Source: WYZ-LMO2 sp040514265 (GTDB lineage Archaea; Halobacteriota; Archaeoglobi; Archaeoglobales; Archaeoglobaceae). From it: 25,882 nucleotides of DNA. A program made the translations under genes and the position numbers. Positions 13,904-21,011 of this stretch are shown in pieces (the stretch's first letter is position 1; each line of letters begins with the position of its first letter). Location: the NCBI GenBank assembly GCA_040514265.1, contig JBEVCD010000029.1, positions 1 through 25,882 on the forward strand, written 5' to 3'. A model generated the notes under the pieces. The model did not search any database and was not told the DNA's origin. It saw nothing but the letters and a program-made list of their open reading frames with translations.

Positions 13904-14516
13904 AGGCTGATACCACCCTGCAAGTTGCGTAAAGGCTCGTGAACCTCTCCCCTCCTATGCTCACGAACTCCGCGTCGCCGAAGTCGACTCCGAAGTCACC
14001 GTGAGCGAAGGCTCCGACGCAGACCGTGAACTCACCCTTCATAAGCTCTTCGAGCTCGACGGCTTTTCCGTTCTCGTGAAGGACTATCACCTTTCCCTTT
14101 AGCAGGTCCTCGAATTTTAGGTCGGTTATCTCAAGCAGGACTTTACCGTCAGCCTCTATCCTCCTCTTCTTGAATAGGTCCTCCATAACGCCGATGAAGC
14201 GGTTGTAGTTCCTCGGCAGTCGGACCTCGCTGCTAACCCATATAACGTCTCCACCGACAGTGTGAACATATATTTCGAAGTCCTTCGCGATGGGGGAATC
14301 GAGAAATAGAAGCAGGCATCCGTGTATTATGTCCGGTCTTCCCCTCTTCTCCCTGTTCATCAGTCCCTTCATGGCTGCGTGGTGTTTGGAGTCGTCGAGT
14401 ATTATCTCTGTCGGCTTCTTCCTCCTCCTTCTGGCGTCGGCTACCACCGCAGGATGTCCGGCGATGGCCTTTGGCACGAGTTCGAGCGAAGCCTCGACGA
14501 ACACGATTCGCGGCAC
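13881..14516 (-). CDS. nep1: Nep1/Emg1 rRNA small-subunit pseudouridine N1-methyltransferase
   Basis: Nep1 is a dimeric SPOUT methyltransferase that N1-methylates a pseudouridine in helix 35 of 16S rRNA and assists small-subunit assembly. The protein (about 211 aa) shows the family sequence KHHAAMKGL...KRGRPDIIHGCLLLFLDSP, the basic RLPRNYNRFIGVMEDLF and the SAM-binding C-terminal knot CVGAFAHGDFG...GGERFTSLYATCRVVSAYE. I chose GTG 14516 (VPRIVFVEASLELVP), not the longer frame that begins at 14618. A TATA element at 14533-14545 sits about 25 nt upstream of it, implying a leaderless mRNA, and the resulting N-terminus and length fit the family. The longer version would read through the promoter and the antisense of an sRNA gene. 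Confidence 0.93.
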   Translation of the reverse strand: MPRIVFVEASLELVPKAIAGHPAVVADARRRRKKPTEIILDDSKHHAAMKGLMNREKRGRPDIIHGCLLLFLDSPIAKDFEIYVHTVGGDVIWVSSEVRLPRNYNRFIGVMEDLFKKRRIEADGKVLLEITDLKFEDLLKGKVIVLHENGKAVELEELMKGEFTVCVGAFAHGDFGVDFGDAEFVSIGGERFTSLYATCRVVSAYERARSA

Positions 14517-14532
14517 AGCGGAACTCGCGAAA

Positions 14533-14545
14533 CACTTTTTATAAC
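14533..14545. promoter_or_regulatory. Shared TATA element for nep1 (minus) and C/D sRNA (plus)
   Basis: The plus strand reads ACTTTTTATAACT and the minus strand AGTTATAAAAAGT, so it is a usable TATA box both ways. Its centre is about 24 nt from the nep1 GTG at 14516 and about 25 nt from box C at 14564. Confidence 0.5.
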
Positions 14546-14560
14546 TTCGACGCAAACCTC

Positions 14561-14615
14561 GCGATGATGAAACATCTCTCAGCTGAGCGGTGATGATGGG
14601 TATACGGTCTGACAG
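14561..14615 (+). ncRNA. C/D box guide sRNA (2'-O-methylation guide)
   Basis: The region between nep1 and the NYN gene has a canonical archaeal C/D sRNA: box C ATGATGA (14564-14570), a 12-nt guide (14571-14582), box D' CTGA (14583-14586), a 3-nt spacer GCG, box C' GTGATGA (14590-14596), a 12-nt guide (14597-14608) and box D CTGA (14609-14612). All four boxes are perfect and both guides are 12 nt. A TATA element at 14533-14545 is correctly placed for a start at box C. Predicted target sites are CUGAGAGAUGUU (D' guide, G methylated) and ACCGUAUACCCA (D guide, U methylated), using the fifth-base rule. The neighbour nep1 is also an rRNA modification gene. Confidence 0.88.
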
Positions 14616-14618
14616 CAA

Positions 14619-14632
14619 AAGCTTTTAAATTT
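14619..14632 (+). promoter_or_regulatory. TATA box of the NYN-nuclease/mfnD operon
   Basis: AAGCTTTTAAATTT ends about 22 nt before the ATG at 14654, giving a leaderless or nearly leaderless transcript. It begins only 6 nt after box D of the sRNA. Confidence 0.5.
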
Positions 14633-14653
14633 TTGAAGACCAGTAAAACTGCA

Positions 14654-15169
14654 ATGTCGCAAAATTCTCGAATCAAGAAAATCAAGGAGTACCTTTCTAA
14701 AAGGAAGTTCGTTCAGAGGAAAAAGATCGGAGTCCTGGTCGACGGACCGAACATGCTCCGGAAAGAGTTCAAGGTGAACCTTCAGGAGATCCGCGAAATT
14801 CTCAGCGAGTACGGTGACATAAAGATAGCGAGGGTCTTCCTAAACCAGTACGCAACCGAGAAGCTCGTCGAAGCTATAGAAAATCAGGGCTTCGAACCGA
14901 TCGTAACTTCTGGAGACGTCGACGTCAGAATGGCTGTCGACGCGATGGAGCTGATATACAACGACTCCATAGACGTGCTGGCTCTGGTAACCCGTGACGC
15001 CGACTTCAAAGCCGTGCTCATGAAGGCGAAGGAGATGGGAAAGGAGACGATAATAGTCGGCGCAGAACCGGGTTTTTCGGCTGCTCTCAAGAATTCAGCT
15101 GACATGACGATCGTGCTCAACGAATTCGGAGAAGATGAGAAGGAGGAGAGGGAGATAATCGAGGTATGA
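14654..15169 (+). CDS. NYN/PIN-like domain protein (TIGR00288 type), probable RNase
   Basis: A 171-aa protein with a NYN (LabA/DUF88-like) nuclease fold. The acidic residues expected for metal binding are visible: D30 in VLVDGPNML, D88/D90 in SGDVDVRMAVDAMEL, D96, and D115/D117 in LVTRDADFKAVLMKA. The C-terminal core ends GAEPGFSAALKNSADMTIVL. A basic N-terminus (RIKKIKEYLSKRKFVQRKK) could contact RNA. ATG 14654 is chosen over the TTG at 14633 because the latter lies within the promoter. The gene overlaps the next one as ATGA at 15166. Family members are thought to cut RNA, but a substrate is not known; proximity to nep1 and a guide sRNA hints at RNA processing. Confidence 0.85.
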   Translation: MSQNSRIKKIKEYLSKRKFVQRKKIGVLVDGPNMLRKEFKVNLQEIREILSEYGDIKIARVFLNQYATEKLVEAIENQGFEPIVTSGDVDVRMAVDAMELIYNDSIDVLALVTRDADFKAVLMKAKEMGKETIIVGAEPGFSAALKNSADMTIVLNEFGEDEKEEREIIEV

Positions 15170-16089
15170 AAATTTTTCTTTACGAGCACGCGACGTGCGG
15201 GGGGGAACTTCCAGATTCCATAGCTGTTGAAGGTCTCGCGATGTTCCTCGCCGCACTCAGGGGTTTCAGGAAGCAAGAGGTCTTAGCGTTCGTCAGGGAG
15301 CGGTTCGCGCACCTCGGCTTTCCTGTGGCTGGTCTCGAAAGCTTCGAGAGCTTCGCGGAGAGGAGCGATGCGTTCCTCGTTATTGCTCCGGAAAACGACC
15401 TCACACTTCTGAAGCTTACCAGGATCGCGGAGAAGCACTCTTTAAACCTCGGGAGCTCAAGCAGGGCTTTGAGGATTACCTGTGATAAGTGGGAGCTTTA
15501 CAAGAGGCTAAAAGGAAAGGTGAACGTTCCGAAGACCTCGAAGAAGCCGCTGGATGTGAAATACGTCGTGAAGCCGCGCTGTTCCTGCGGGGGAGAGAAT
15601 ATAAGGCTGGGCGGTGAGGTTTGCGAGGGCTTCGTGGCGCAGGAGTTCGTCGAAGGTTTGCCGCTGAGCGTTTCGCTGATGGTCGGCGAAGACGTCACGC
15701 CGCTCAGCGTGAACCTGCAGCTTTTGCGGGGGTTCGAATATGAGGGAGCAGTAGTCCCAGCCGAAATCGACGAGATCGCGAGAACCGAAGTTGTGGAAGA
15801 GGCAATCACTGCGGCTGAGGCGATAAAGGGGCTGAACGGCTACGTGGGCGTCGATGTGGTGTATGCGGATCAGCCGTATGTCATAGAGGTGAACGCCCGC
15901 GTTACAACGCCTGCGGTGCTGTTCGACTTCTGCTACGGTGCGAACGTCGGGGAACTGATACTCAGAAACGTCTGCGGAGGGGTTGAGCCCCTCACACCCA
16001 TAGCGCGCTTTACGTTGAAAAAAGACTGTTCCGGGATGATAATCGCGAGGCTGAACTCCTGCTGCCTCTCAGCCGAAAAGTCTCCTTAA
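15166..16089 (+). CDS. mfnD: ATP-grasp ligase, probable tyramine-L-glutamate ligase of methanofuran synthesis
   Basis: A 307-aa ATP-grasp enzyme. It begins MKIFLYEHATCGGELPDSI, much like MfnD proteins that join tyramine to the gamma-carboxyl of glutamate. The ATP-grasp core is visible as YVVKPRCSCGGENIRL (nucleotide-binding lysine), FVAQEFVEGLPLSVSLM and GYVGVDVVYADQPYVIEVNARVTTP, where E-x-N-x-R binds metal and phosphate. Archaeoglobales use methanofuran in C1 metabolism, so this role is reasonable, but other peptide-ligase roles for the family are possible. It starts within the NYN gene stop (ATGA) and overlaps herA tail to tail by 21 bp (16069-16089). A C-terminal pair of cysteines (NSCCLS) is a minor oddity. 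Confidence 0.72.
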   Translation: MKIFLYEHATCGGELPDSIAVEGLAMFLAALRGFRKQEVLAFVRERFAHLGFPVAGLESFESFAERSDAFLVIAPENDLTLLKLTRIAEKHSLNLGSSSRALRITCDKWELYKRLKGKVNVPKTSKKPLDVKYVVKPRCSCGGENIRLGGEVCEGFVAQEFVEGLPLSVSLMVGEDVTPLSVNLQLLRGFEYEGAVVPAEIDEIARTEVVEEAITAAEAIKGLNGYVGVDVVYADQPYVIEVNARVTTPAVLFDFCYGANVGELILRNVCGGVEPLTPIARFTLKKDCSGMIIARLNSCCLSAEKSP

Positions 16090-17523
16090 GAACCCCTTCT
16101 TCTCCTTCTTCTTCTTAGCAACAACCCGCGCAGCCTCGCCGTGCATGGACCTCCTCTTTCTGATCCTTACGACCACAGGTCTTTCGAGCTCCGGACTGAC
16201 TACAATTGCTGTTCCCGGAGGAAGTCTCTTTATCTCCTCGACCATCTCCGGCGTTATGCCCTCGACACCCCTCCTTATCGCGTTTATGTCGTTGGGGTTC
16301 GTGACCCGCAGTATTATCTGGGTGTTGCACTGGCTTATCACGTTTTTATCGACCCTCGCGGGTCTCTGGCTTATTACCATAAGCCCGAGTCCGAACTTCC
16401 TCCCCTCGCTGGCGATCGTGCGCAGGATGCCCGTAGAAACCGCTCTGTCGAACCCGCGCTCGGGAATGAAGTTGTGAGCCTCTTCGACGACTATCAGCCC
16501 TGGCGGCACCTCGCCCCTCTTCCTCTTCTCGAACAGTGCTCCGCACAGACGGGAGACTATGATGTCCTGAAAAGTCGGCTCCACGCCGCGAAGGTCTATC
16601 ACGCTCGCCTGTCCTACTTTGAACAGATCTTCGATCCTCGTAGCTTTCTCGCCGAAGAGCCCGGATTCAGCTATCTTCGTCAGTGCTCCGATCAGCGTCC
16701 ACTTCGCGTTGTGCTTTATCGACTCGACCTCCTCTATTACATCCTCTATCGTATAGTCTTCGAGATTCCTCAGCGCCTGGTAAAGCAACGCCTGAGCGGA
16801 GGGGTTTCGAAGTCCTGTGAGCTCTGTGAGCTCCTCCGCACTTAAGTTTCTTCCGTCGAGGATCAGCAGCTCGTCGGCTCTGTCCGCAAACGGCGAAGTC
16901 GGCGGTGCGAACACCCTGACCTTGTCGGCGTAACCCTTGGGCTCCACACCGAACTCGCCGTCCCCCTCACCGGGGAACTTCAGCGTATGATACTCGCCGT
17001 GCGGGTCAATTATGAGCATCGGAACATCCCTTTCGAGCAGCTCCTCGATTATCACTCCGGCTGTGTAGCTCTTTCCGCTGCCGGTCTTCGCCAGAATGCA
17101 GACGTGCTTCTGGACGAGACTGTTTATGTCGAGAGTAACCCTGACTGACGTGTCGCCCAGCAGTCCTATGTACGCGCCGTCTCCCCTGAAGCCGAGGACC
17201 TCCGCTATCGTCTTGTCCTCAGCCAGCAGAACGTTCTCTCCAGGGACAAACGGTGTTCTCGGAGTTAGGAGCTTTCCGCCCTCTCTCTTTCCTATCACGA
17301 CGGCTTTGGCTATGTGGACACTCGAATCGCTGACGTACTCCACCGCACTCTTCGGCGGGTTCGAAGTCGCCACGATATCGGCGACGTAGGCTACGACCCA
17401 CCCGACACCGTCGTTCCATACCTTTACGTAGTCCCCTTTCCTGACCCTCCTGGTGTCGAAGACAACGAACTCGAACTCGTAAGTCGTGGCGTCGCCTATG
17501 ATCTTCCCGACCACACCTTTCAT
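16069..17523 (-). CDS. herA: HerA-family DNA translocase/helicase (FtsK-HerA ATPase)
   Basis: HerA is a hexameric ATPase that works with the nuclease NurA in archaeal DNA end resection. The 484-aa protein has an N-terminal HAS-barrel-like beta region (1-100), Walker A AKTGSGKS (145-152), the IIDPHGEYHTLK segment (171-182), Walker B LIVVEEAH (343-350) and a SQRPARVDKNVISQCNTQIILR segment (385-406) with the arginine and glutamine expected for HerA. The C-terminus is very basic (residues 455-484). It is the last gene of a minus-strand run after sucC, sucD and the S4-methyltransferase. No nurA, mre11 or rad50 occurs in the window, so it may be a HerA paralogue without a dedicated NurA. The start is ATG 17523, 24 nt after the previous stop. 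Confidence 0.87.
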   Translation of the reverse strand: MKGVVGKIIGDATTYEFEFVVFDTRRVRKGDYVKVWNDGVGWVVAYVADIVATSNPPKSAVEYVSDSSVHIAKAVVIGKREGGKLLTPRTPFVPGENVLLAEDKTIAEVLGFRGDGAYIGLLGDTSVRVTLDINSLVQKHVCILAKTGSGKSYTAGVIIEELLERDVPMLIIDPHGEYHTLKFPGEGDGEFGVEPKGYADKVRVFAPPTSPFADRADELLILDGRNLSAEELTELTGLRNPSAQALLYQALRNLEDYTIEDVIEEVESIKHNAKWTLIGALTKIAESGLFGEKATRIEDLFKVGQASVIDLRGVEPTFQDIIVSRLCGALFEKRKRGEVPPGLIVVEEAHNFIPERGFDRAVSTGILRTIASEGRKFGLGLMVISQRPARVDKNVISQCNTQIILRVTNPNDINAIRRGVEGITPEMVEEIKRLPPGTAIVVSPELERPVVVRIRKRRSMHGEAARVVAKKKKEKKGFLRRLFG

Positions 17524-17547
17524 TGCATCCCCCTCGCAGCCAAAAGT

Positions 17548-18177
17548 TTAAACGTTTGCCCACCTCAGGAGATAATACCTCTCCTTCCTGTCCGCCGCAT
17601 CGAAGTAGTCGAGAACCTCGAACCCCTCGAAGTTAGCCTCGCTTCCCAGCTTGTGAACGAAGAGAATTTTACCCCCTCTTTTCAGCTTCGGAAGGAAACG
17701 CATGAGAGCTTTCATCGACGAGTCGAAGTCGAGCGTGAGGTCATCAAGAATCACGTCGAGCTCGGGTAGGAGAGAGACATCGAATGTGAACGCGTCGGCT
17801 ATGAACACCTTCACGTTACTTCTTGCGGACTCAATACTCCTCAGAATGCCTTCAAACTCCCTGCTGTACTCTATCCCGTAGACGAACTTCGCTCTCTCGC
17901 TCGCGTATAGCAGAAATCCTCCGGCGGAGCTTCCCAGGTCCAGAACTACTTCCTTTCCGCTGAAGAGCCTGAAGCGCTCGTCCACCTCTTTGAGTTTCCA
18001 GTAACCGCGAGGCACATCCTTAGCCAGCACCTCTATCTTTGCGCCGTCCGGAACTTCAGCCGACGGCTTCGTGACGACCTTCCCGTTTACGAGCACGAGT
18101 CCGCGCTTTATGCACTCTTTAGCCCTACTTCGGGACGAGAAGTAGCCGAGTTTCACGAGCGCGACGTCGAGTCTCAT
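17548..18177 (-). CDS. S4-domain FtsJ-like RNA methyltransferase (TlyA-like)
   Basis: A 209-aa protein with an N-terminal S4 RNA-binding domain (about 1-55: MRLDVALVKLGYFSSRSRAK, then VLVNGKVV) followed by a Rossmann methyltransferase with SAM motif VLDLGSSAGGFLLYA (78-92), an acidic DVILDDLTLD segment near 140 and HKLGSEANFEGF toward the end. The arrangement matches TlyA-type rRNA 2'-O-methyltransferases and archaeal relatives, but this one is shorter than bacterial TlyA (about 270 aa). Target is unknown. The ATG overlaps the sucD stop (ATGA), and herA follows 24 nt downstream. K61 or K63 in the YWKLKE segment and the later Asp and Lys could form the usual K-D-K catalytic set; this is inference. 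Confidence 0.82.
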   Translation of the reverse strand: MRLDVALVKLGYFSSRSRAKECIKRGLVLVNGKVVTKPSAEVPDGAKIEVLAKDVPRGYWKLKEVDERFRLFSGKEVVLDLGSSAGGFLLYASERAKFVYGIEYSREFEGILRSIESARSNVKVFIADAFTFDVSLLPELDVILDDLTLDFDSSMKALMRFLPKLKRGGKILFVHKLGSEANFEGFEVLDYFDAADRKERYYLLRWANV

Positions 18178-19046
18178 CTCTTCAGCTTCTTCGCCACGAT
18201 CTCTGCAACCTCCATAGGTGTCTTCGCAACCTCAGCCCCGGCGCTTCGAAGGGCGGAAATTTTCGCTTCAGCCGTACCGAGTCTACCCTCTATTATCGCG
18301 CCCGCGTGTCCCATCCGCTTCCCGGGCGGAGCTGTCAGACCGGCTATGTAACCGACTACGGGCTTCGAGAAATCCTTTTTTATGTACTCCGCTGCGATTT
18401 CTTCGTCCCTCCCACCTATCTCTCCTATGAGCACTACGAGCTCGGTCTCGTCGTCTCTCTCGAACATTTCGAGAACGTCCACGAAGCTCAGCCCTGGAAC
18501 GGGGTCGCCGCCTATGCCGACAACCGTCGACTGTCCTATGCCGAGGCGAGTGAGGTTGTAGGCTATTTGGTAGGTGAGCGTCCCGCTCCTCGAAACCACA
18601 CCGACGCTCCCCTCGCTGAAAACGTGCGTCGGCATTATTCCGACGTGCGACTTTCCGGGACTTATGACGCCGGGGCAGTTAGGACCGACGAGTACGGCGT
18701 TGCTTTCCCTGGCTTTCCAGAAGATCTTTAGCTCGTCGTGAACCGGTATGCCTTCAGTTATGCAAACGACAACCTTCACGCCAGCGTCAAAGGCTTCCAT
18801 CACAGCATCCGCTGCGAAGTGGGCGGGGACGAAGACTACGCTCGTGTTCGCACCCGTCGCCTCAACGGCTTCACTCACGGTGTCGAAGACCGGGACACCG
18901 AGAACTTCACTCCCACCCTTGCCGGGAGTAACTCCGGCGACGACCTTCGTCCCATACCTCAGCATGCGCTCCGTGTGAAACGTTCCCTGCCTCCCGGTTA
19001 TCCCCTGAACGACGACCCTCGTGTTCTCGTCAACTATTACAGCCAT
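18174..19046 (-). CDS. sucD: Succinyl-CoA synthetase (ADP-forming) alpha subunit
   Basis: SucD binds CoA and carries the phosphohistidine of succinyl-CoA synthetase, which makes ATP or GTP from succinyl-CoA in the citric acid cycle. In the 290-aa form the CoA-binding VVQGITGRQGTFHTERM is at 12-28, the GPNCPGVISPGK loop at 121-132 and the catalytic H247 in GHAGAII. ATG 19046 is preferred because GGGGTGA lies just upstream; the in-frame GTG at 19055 overlaps the sucC stop and is an alternative that adds three residues. Length is typical. It sits between sucC and the S4-methyltransferase with coding overlaps on both sides. Confidence 0.96.
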   Translation of the reverse strand: MAVIVDENTRVVVQGITGRQGTFHTERMLRYGTKVVAGVTPGKGGSEVLGVPVFDTVSEAVEATGANTSVVFVPAHFAADAVMEAFDAGVKVVVCITEGIPVHDELKIFWKARESNAVLVGPNCPGVISPGKSHVGIMPTHVFSEGSVGVVSRSGTLTYQIAYNLTRLGIGQSTVVGIGGDPVPGLSFVDVLEMFERDDETELVVLIGEIGGRDEEIAAEYIKKDFSKPVVGYIAGLTAPPGKRMGHAGAIIEGRLGTAEAKISALRSAGAEVAKTPMEVAEIVAKKLKR

Positions 19047-19051
19047 CTCTC

Positions 19052-20182
19052 TCACCCCGCGAGCTCGACAACCTTTTTCGCACCCTCCTCCATTTCGGAC
19101 ACCACTATCAGATTGAGATTGCTTTCGGCGAGTATTCTCCTCCCTTCCTCCTCGTTAGTTCCCGCAAGTCTGACGACGATAGGTATGTCTACACGTCTCT
19201 TGCCCAGAACTCTGACTATTCCCCTCGCAACCTCGTCGCACCTCGTTATACCTCCGAAGATGTTGATGTATATCGCTCTAACACCGCTCTTCAGTAGTAT
19301 TTCAAGGGCTTTGGCGATAGCCTCTTCGCTCGCTCCCCCGCCGACGTCGAGGAAGTTCGCAGGCTTGCCGCCCATGAGCTTTATGAGGTCCATCGTAGCC
19401 ATAGCCATTCCCGCTCCGTTCGCCATTATCCCTATGTCTCCCTCCAGCTGCACGTAGTTGAGTCCAGCCCTGGCGGCTTCCCTTTCGAGCTCGTTCTCCT
19501 CGGTAAGCTCTCTAAGCTCTTCGAGCTCCGGATGCCTGAAAAGCGCGTTATCGTCTACATTCAGGCGGGCGTCGGCTGCTACCAGACCATCGGGCGTGAG
19601 GGCGAGGGGGTTTATTTCCGTCAGCTCTGCATCGAATTCGACCATTATGCGGTAGAGCTTCTTCACGATGTCTCCGACCTCTCTCCAGAGCTCTCTCTCC
19701 ACTCCGCTTTTCCTGAGCAGATCCCTGACGTGGTAGTCCCAGAGCCCCCACTTAGGGTTTACGATGAGAGTCGCGATCTTCTCCGGATGCTCAGCAGCTA
19801 TTTCTTCGATGTCCATACCCCCGACGGAGCTGAGGATGGCAGCTATCCCCCTCGAAGCCCTGTCTATCGTGAAACCGACGTACATCTCCCTCTCTATTTC
19901 GAGCTGCTCTTCTACGAGCACTTTCTCGACGATGTGTCCCTTTATTCTGCTTCCCAGCAGCTCCTCAGCGATCTTTGCAGCCTCTTCAGCGCTGCTCGCC
20001 TTCTTCACACCACCGGCTTTTCCCCTTCCGCCTACAAGTACCTGAGCCTTTACGACTACTCTTCCTCCGAGCTCCTCAGCGATCTTTGCAGCCTCTTCAG
20101 CGCTGCTCGCAACGCTGCCGCGCGGAACCCTTATTCCGTATCTGGCGAAGACTTCTTTCGCCTGGTACTCGTGCATTCGCAT
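19052..20182 (-). CDS. sucC: Succinyl-CoA synthetase (ADP-forming) beta subunit
   Basis: SucC is the ATP-grasp subunit that binds nucleotide and succinate. The 376-aa protein starts MRMHEYQAKEVFARYGIRVP, the standard family N-terminus. It shows VVKAQVLVGGRGKAGGVK (nucleotide-binding lysine and glycine loop), EINPLAL (metal site), ANGAGMAMATMDLIKLMGG and NIFGGITRCDEVARGI. Residues 25-38 and 62-75 are the same 14-residue peptide ASSAEEAAKIAEEL, encoded by identical DNA (see the repeat entry). A TATA-like AAATTTATTAAC around 20203-20215 is about 27 nt upstream, implying a short or absent leader. It leads the operon with sucD, the S4-methyltransferase and herA. Confidence 0.96.
   Translation of the reverse strand: MRMHEYQAKEVFARYGIRVPRGSVASSAEEAAKIAEELGGRVVVKAQVLVGGRGKAGGVKKASSAEEAAKIAEELLGSRIKGHIVEKVLVEEQLEIEREMYVGFTIDRASRGIAAILSSVGGMDIEEIAAEHPEKIATLIVNPKWGLWDYHVRDLLRKSGVERELWREVGDIVKKLYRIMVEFDAELTEINPLALTPDGLVAADARLNVDDNALFRHPELEELRELTEENELEREAARAGLNYVQLEGDIGIMANGAGMAMATMDLIKLMGGKPANFLDVGGGASEEAIAKALEILLKSGVRAIYINIFGGITRCDEVARGIVRVLGKRRVDIPIVVRLAGTNEEEGRRILAESNLNLIVVSEMEEGAKKVVELAG
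19959..20110. repeat. 41-bp perfect direct repeat inside sucC
   Basis: Positions 19959-19999 and 20070-20110 are identical over 41 bases, 111 bp (37 codons) apart and in frame. Both encode ASSAEEAAKIAEEL, in two neighbouring helices of the ATP-grasp N-terminal region. Identity at third codon positions points to recent duplication or gene conversion more than to protein-level convergence. Confidence 0.9.
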
Positions 20183-20218
20183 GTCGGCATTATGCAGCGT
20201 AAGTTAATAAATTTCTTT

Positions 20219-20446
20219 TTAAGTTTCGACGATTTTTTTGAGCTCGTTCATCTTCTCCAGTGTCAGCCTCTCCAGCGTCATCGCAGCCTCCAAAACTTCG
20301 TTCAAGCCTATCCTCTCAAAGTCCTCCTTCCAATCGGGATGGGACGCTATGAAGTCCTGAAGGTAGTAGATTATGTTTCTAACGTCTGCAAAAACGTCGT
20401 TGAGAACACCGAGAACCAAAATCGCTCTGGACTTTTCATCGAACAT
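20219..20446 (-). CDS. 75-aa helical protein downstream of cdhAB
   Basis: An unrecognised 75-aa protein (MFDEKSRAILVLGVLNDVFADV...) that is predicted to be all helical, with a hydrophobic N-terminal half and a Leu/Glu/Lys-rich end (residues 50-75) that could form a short coiled coil. It has no cysteines and no signal peptide. It begins 15 nt after the cdhB stop with GGTGGTTG directly upstream of the ATG, so it belongs to the cdhAB transcript. The position suggests an accessory or structural role in the CODH part of ACDS, but this rests on context only. Confidence 0.7.
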   Translation of the reverse strand: MFDEKSRAILVLGVLNDVFADVRNIIYYLQDFIASHPDWKEDFERIGLNEVLEAAMTLERLTLEKMNELKKIVET

Positions 20447-20461
20447 TCAACCACCAAAAAA

Positions 20462-21007
20462 TTAGAGGCTGTCGATGACTTCCTGCAGCATCGAGTAGTA
20501 GAGCTCTTTATCCTTCATCAGATTCGTGAAGCTGAACTTCGCGTGGGGCTGGTAGAACTCCTCTATCGCCACCGTGGTTATGTTGGAGAAGTGTTTGAGG
20601 GCTGAGAGAATCCTTGAGAGATAGTAAGGTGTGAAGCCTAAGAATGCTACGACGTCGTAGCTACCTTTGCCGTCGAACCCCTGGAACTCGCTGTCGAGCA
20701 GAAACTGCGTTACTTGGTGCAGAGTAAAGGTCTTCGCTACCGGCTTTATCCCTCTCTCCATCAGGGGTTTACTCGAACCAGCCGTGGCGACGATCGGTAT
20801 GCCCTTTTCGGCGAACTTCACGGCGAACTCGACGAGCTTCTCATCCTTGAGCAGCATCCCTCCCGTTACGAGTAGAGGTCTTTTTGCCTTCTTTATCAAG
20901 TTCGCGACGACCTTTGGCTTCACAGCCGTAGCTTCCCTGCTCAGCTGTACGTCGGCTATGTCGAAGCGCTTTGCTGCCGGATACTTCTCCTCCTTAGCCA
21001 CCGGCAC
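20462..21007 (-). CDS. cdhB: ACDS epsilon subunit
   Basis: CdhB is the small subunit bound to CdhA in the alpha2-epsilon2 CODH component; it has a Rossmann-like fold of the DHS/FAD-binding superfamily and is thought to help electron transfer or stability. The 181-aa protein has the recognisable segments AKRPLLVTGGMLLKDEKLVEFA, KGIPIVATAGSSKPL and GSYDVVAFLGFTPYYLSRILSALKHFS. GTG 21007 is taken as the start because GAGGTGAT (21020-21013), overlapping the cdhA stop, is 5 nt upstream; the in-frame ATG at 21031 lies inside cdhA and lacks a better site. The length is usual for the family. Confidence 0.94.
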   Translation of the reverse strand: MPVAKEEKYPAAKRFDIADVQLSREATAVKPKVVANLIKKAKRPLLVTGGMLLKDEKLVEFAVKFAEKGIPIVATAGSSKPLMERGIKPVAKTFTLHQVTQFLLDSEFQGFDGKGSYDVVAFLGFTPYYLSRILSALKHFSNITTVAIEEFYQPHAKFSFTNLMKDKELYYSMLQEVIDSL

Positions 21008-21011
21008 GCTA

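Noticed and set aside
19532..20605. Long plus-strand frame of about 357 aa opposite sucC and the 75-aa gene.
   Set aside because: It is an antisense shadow of high-GC coding DNA; sucC on the other strand is unmistakable.
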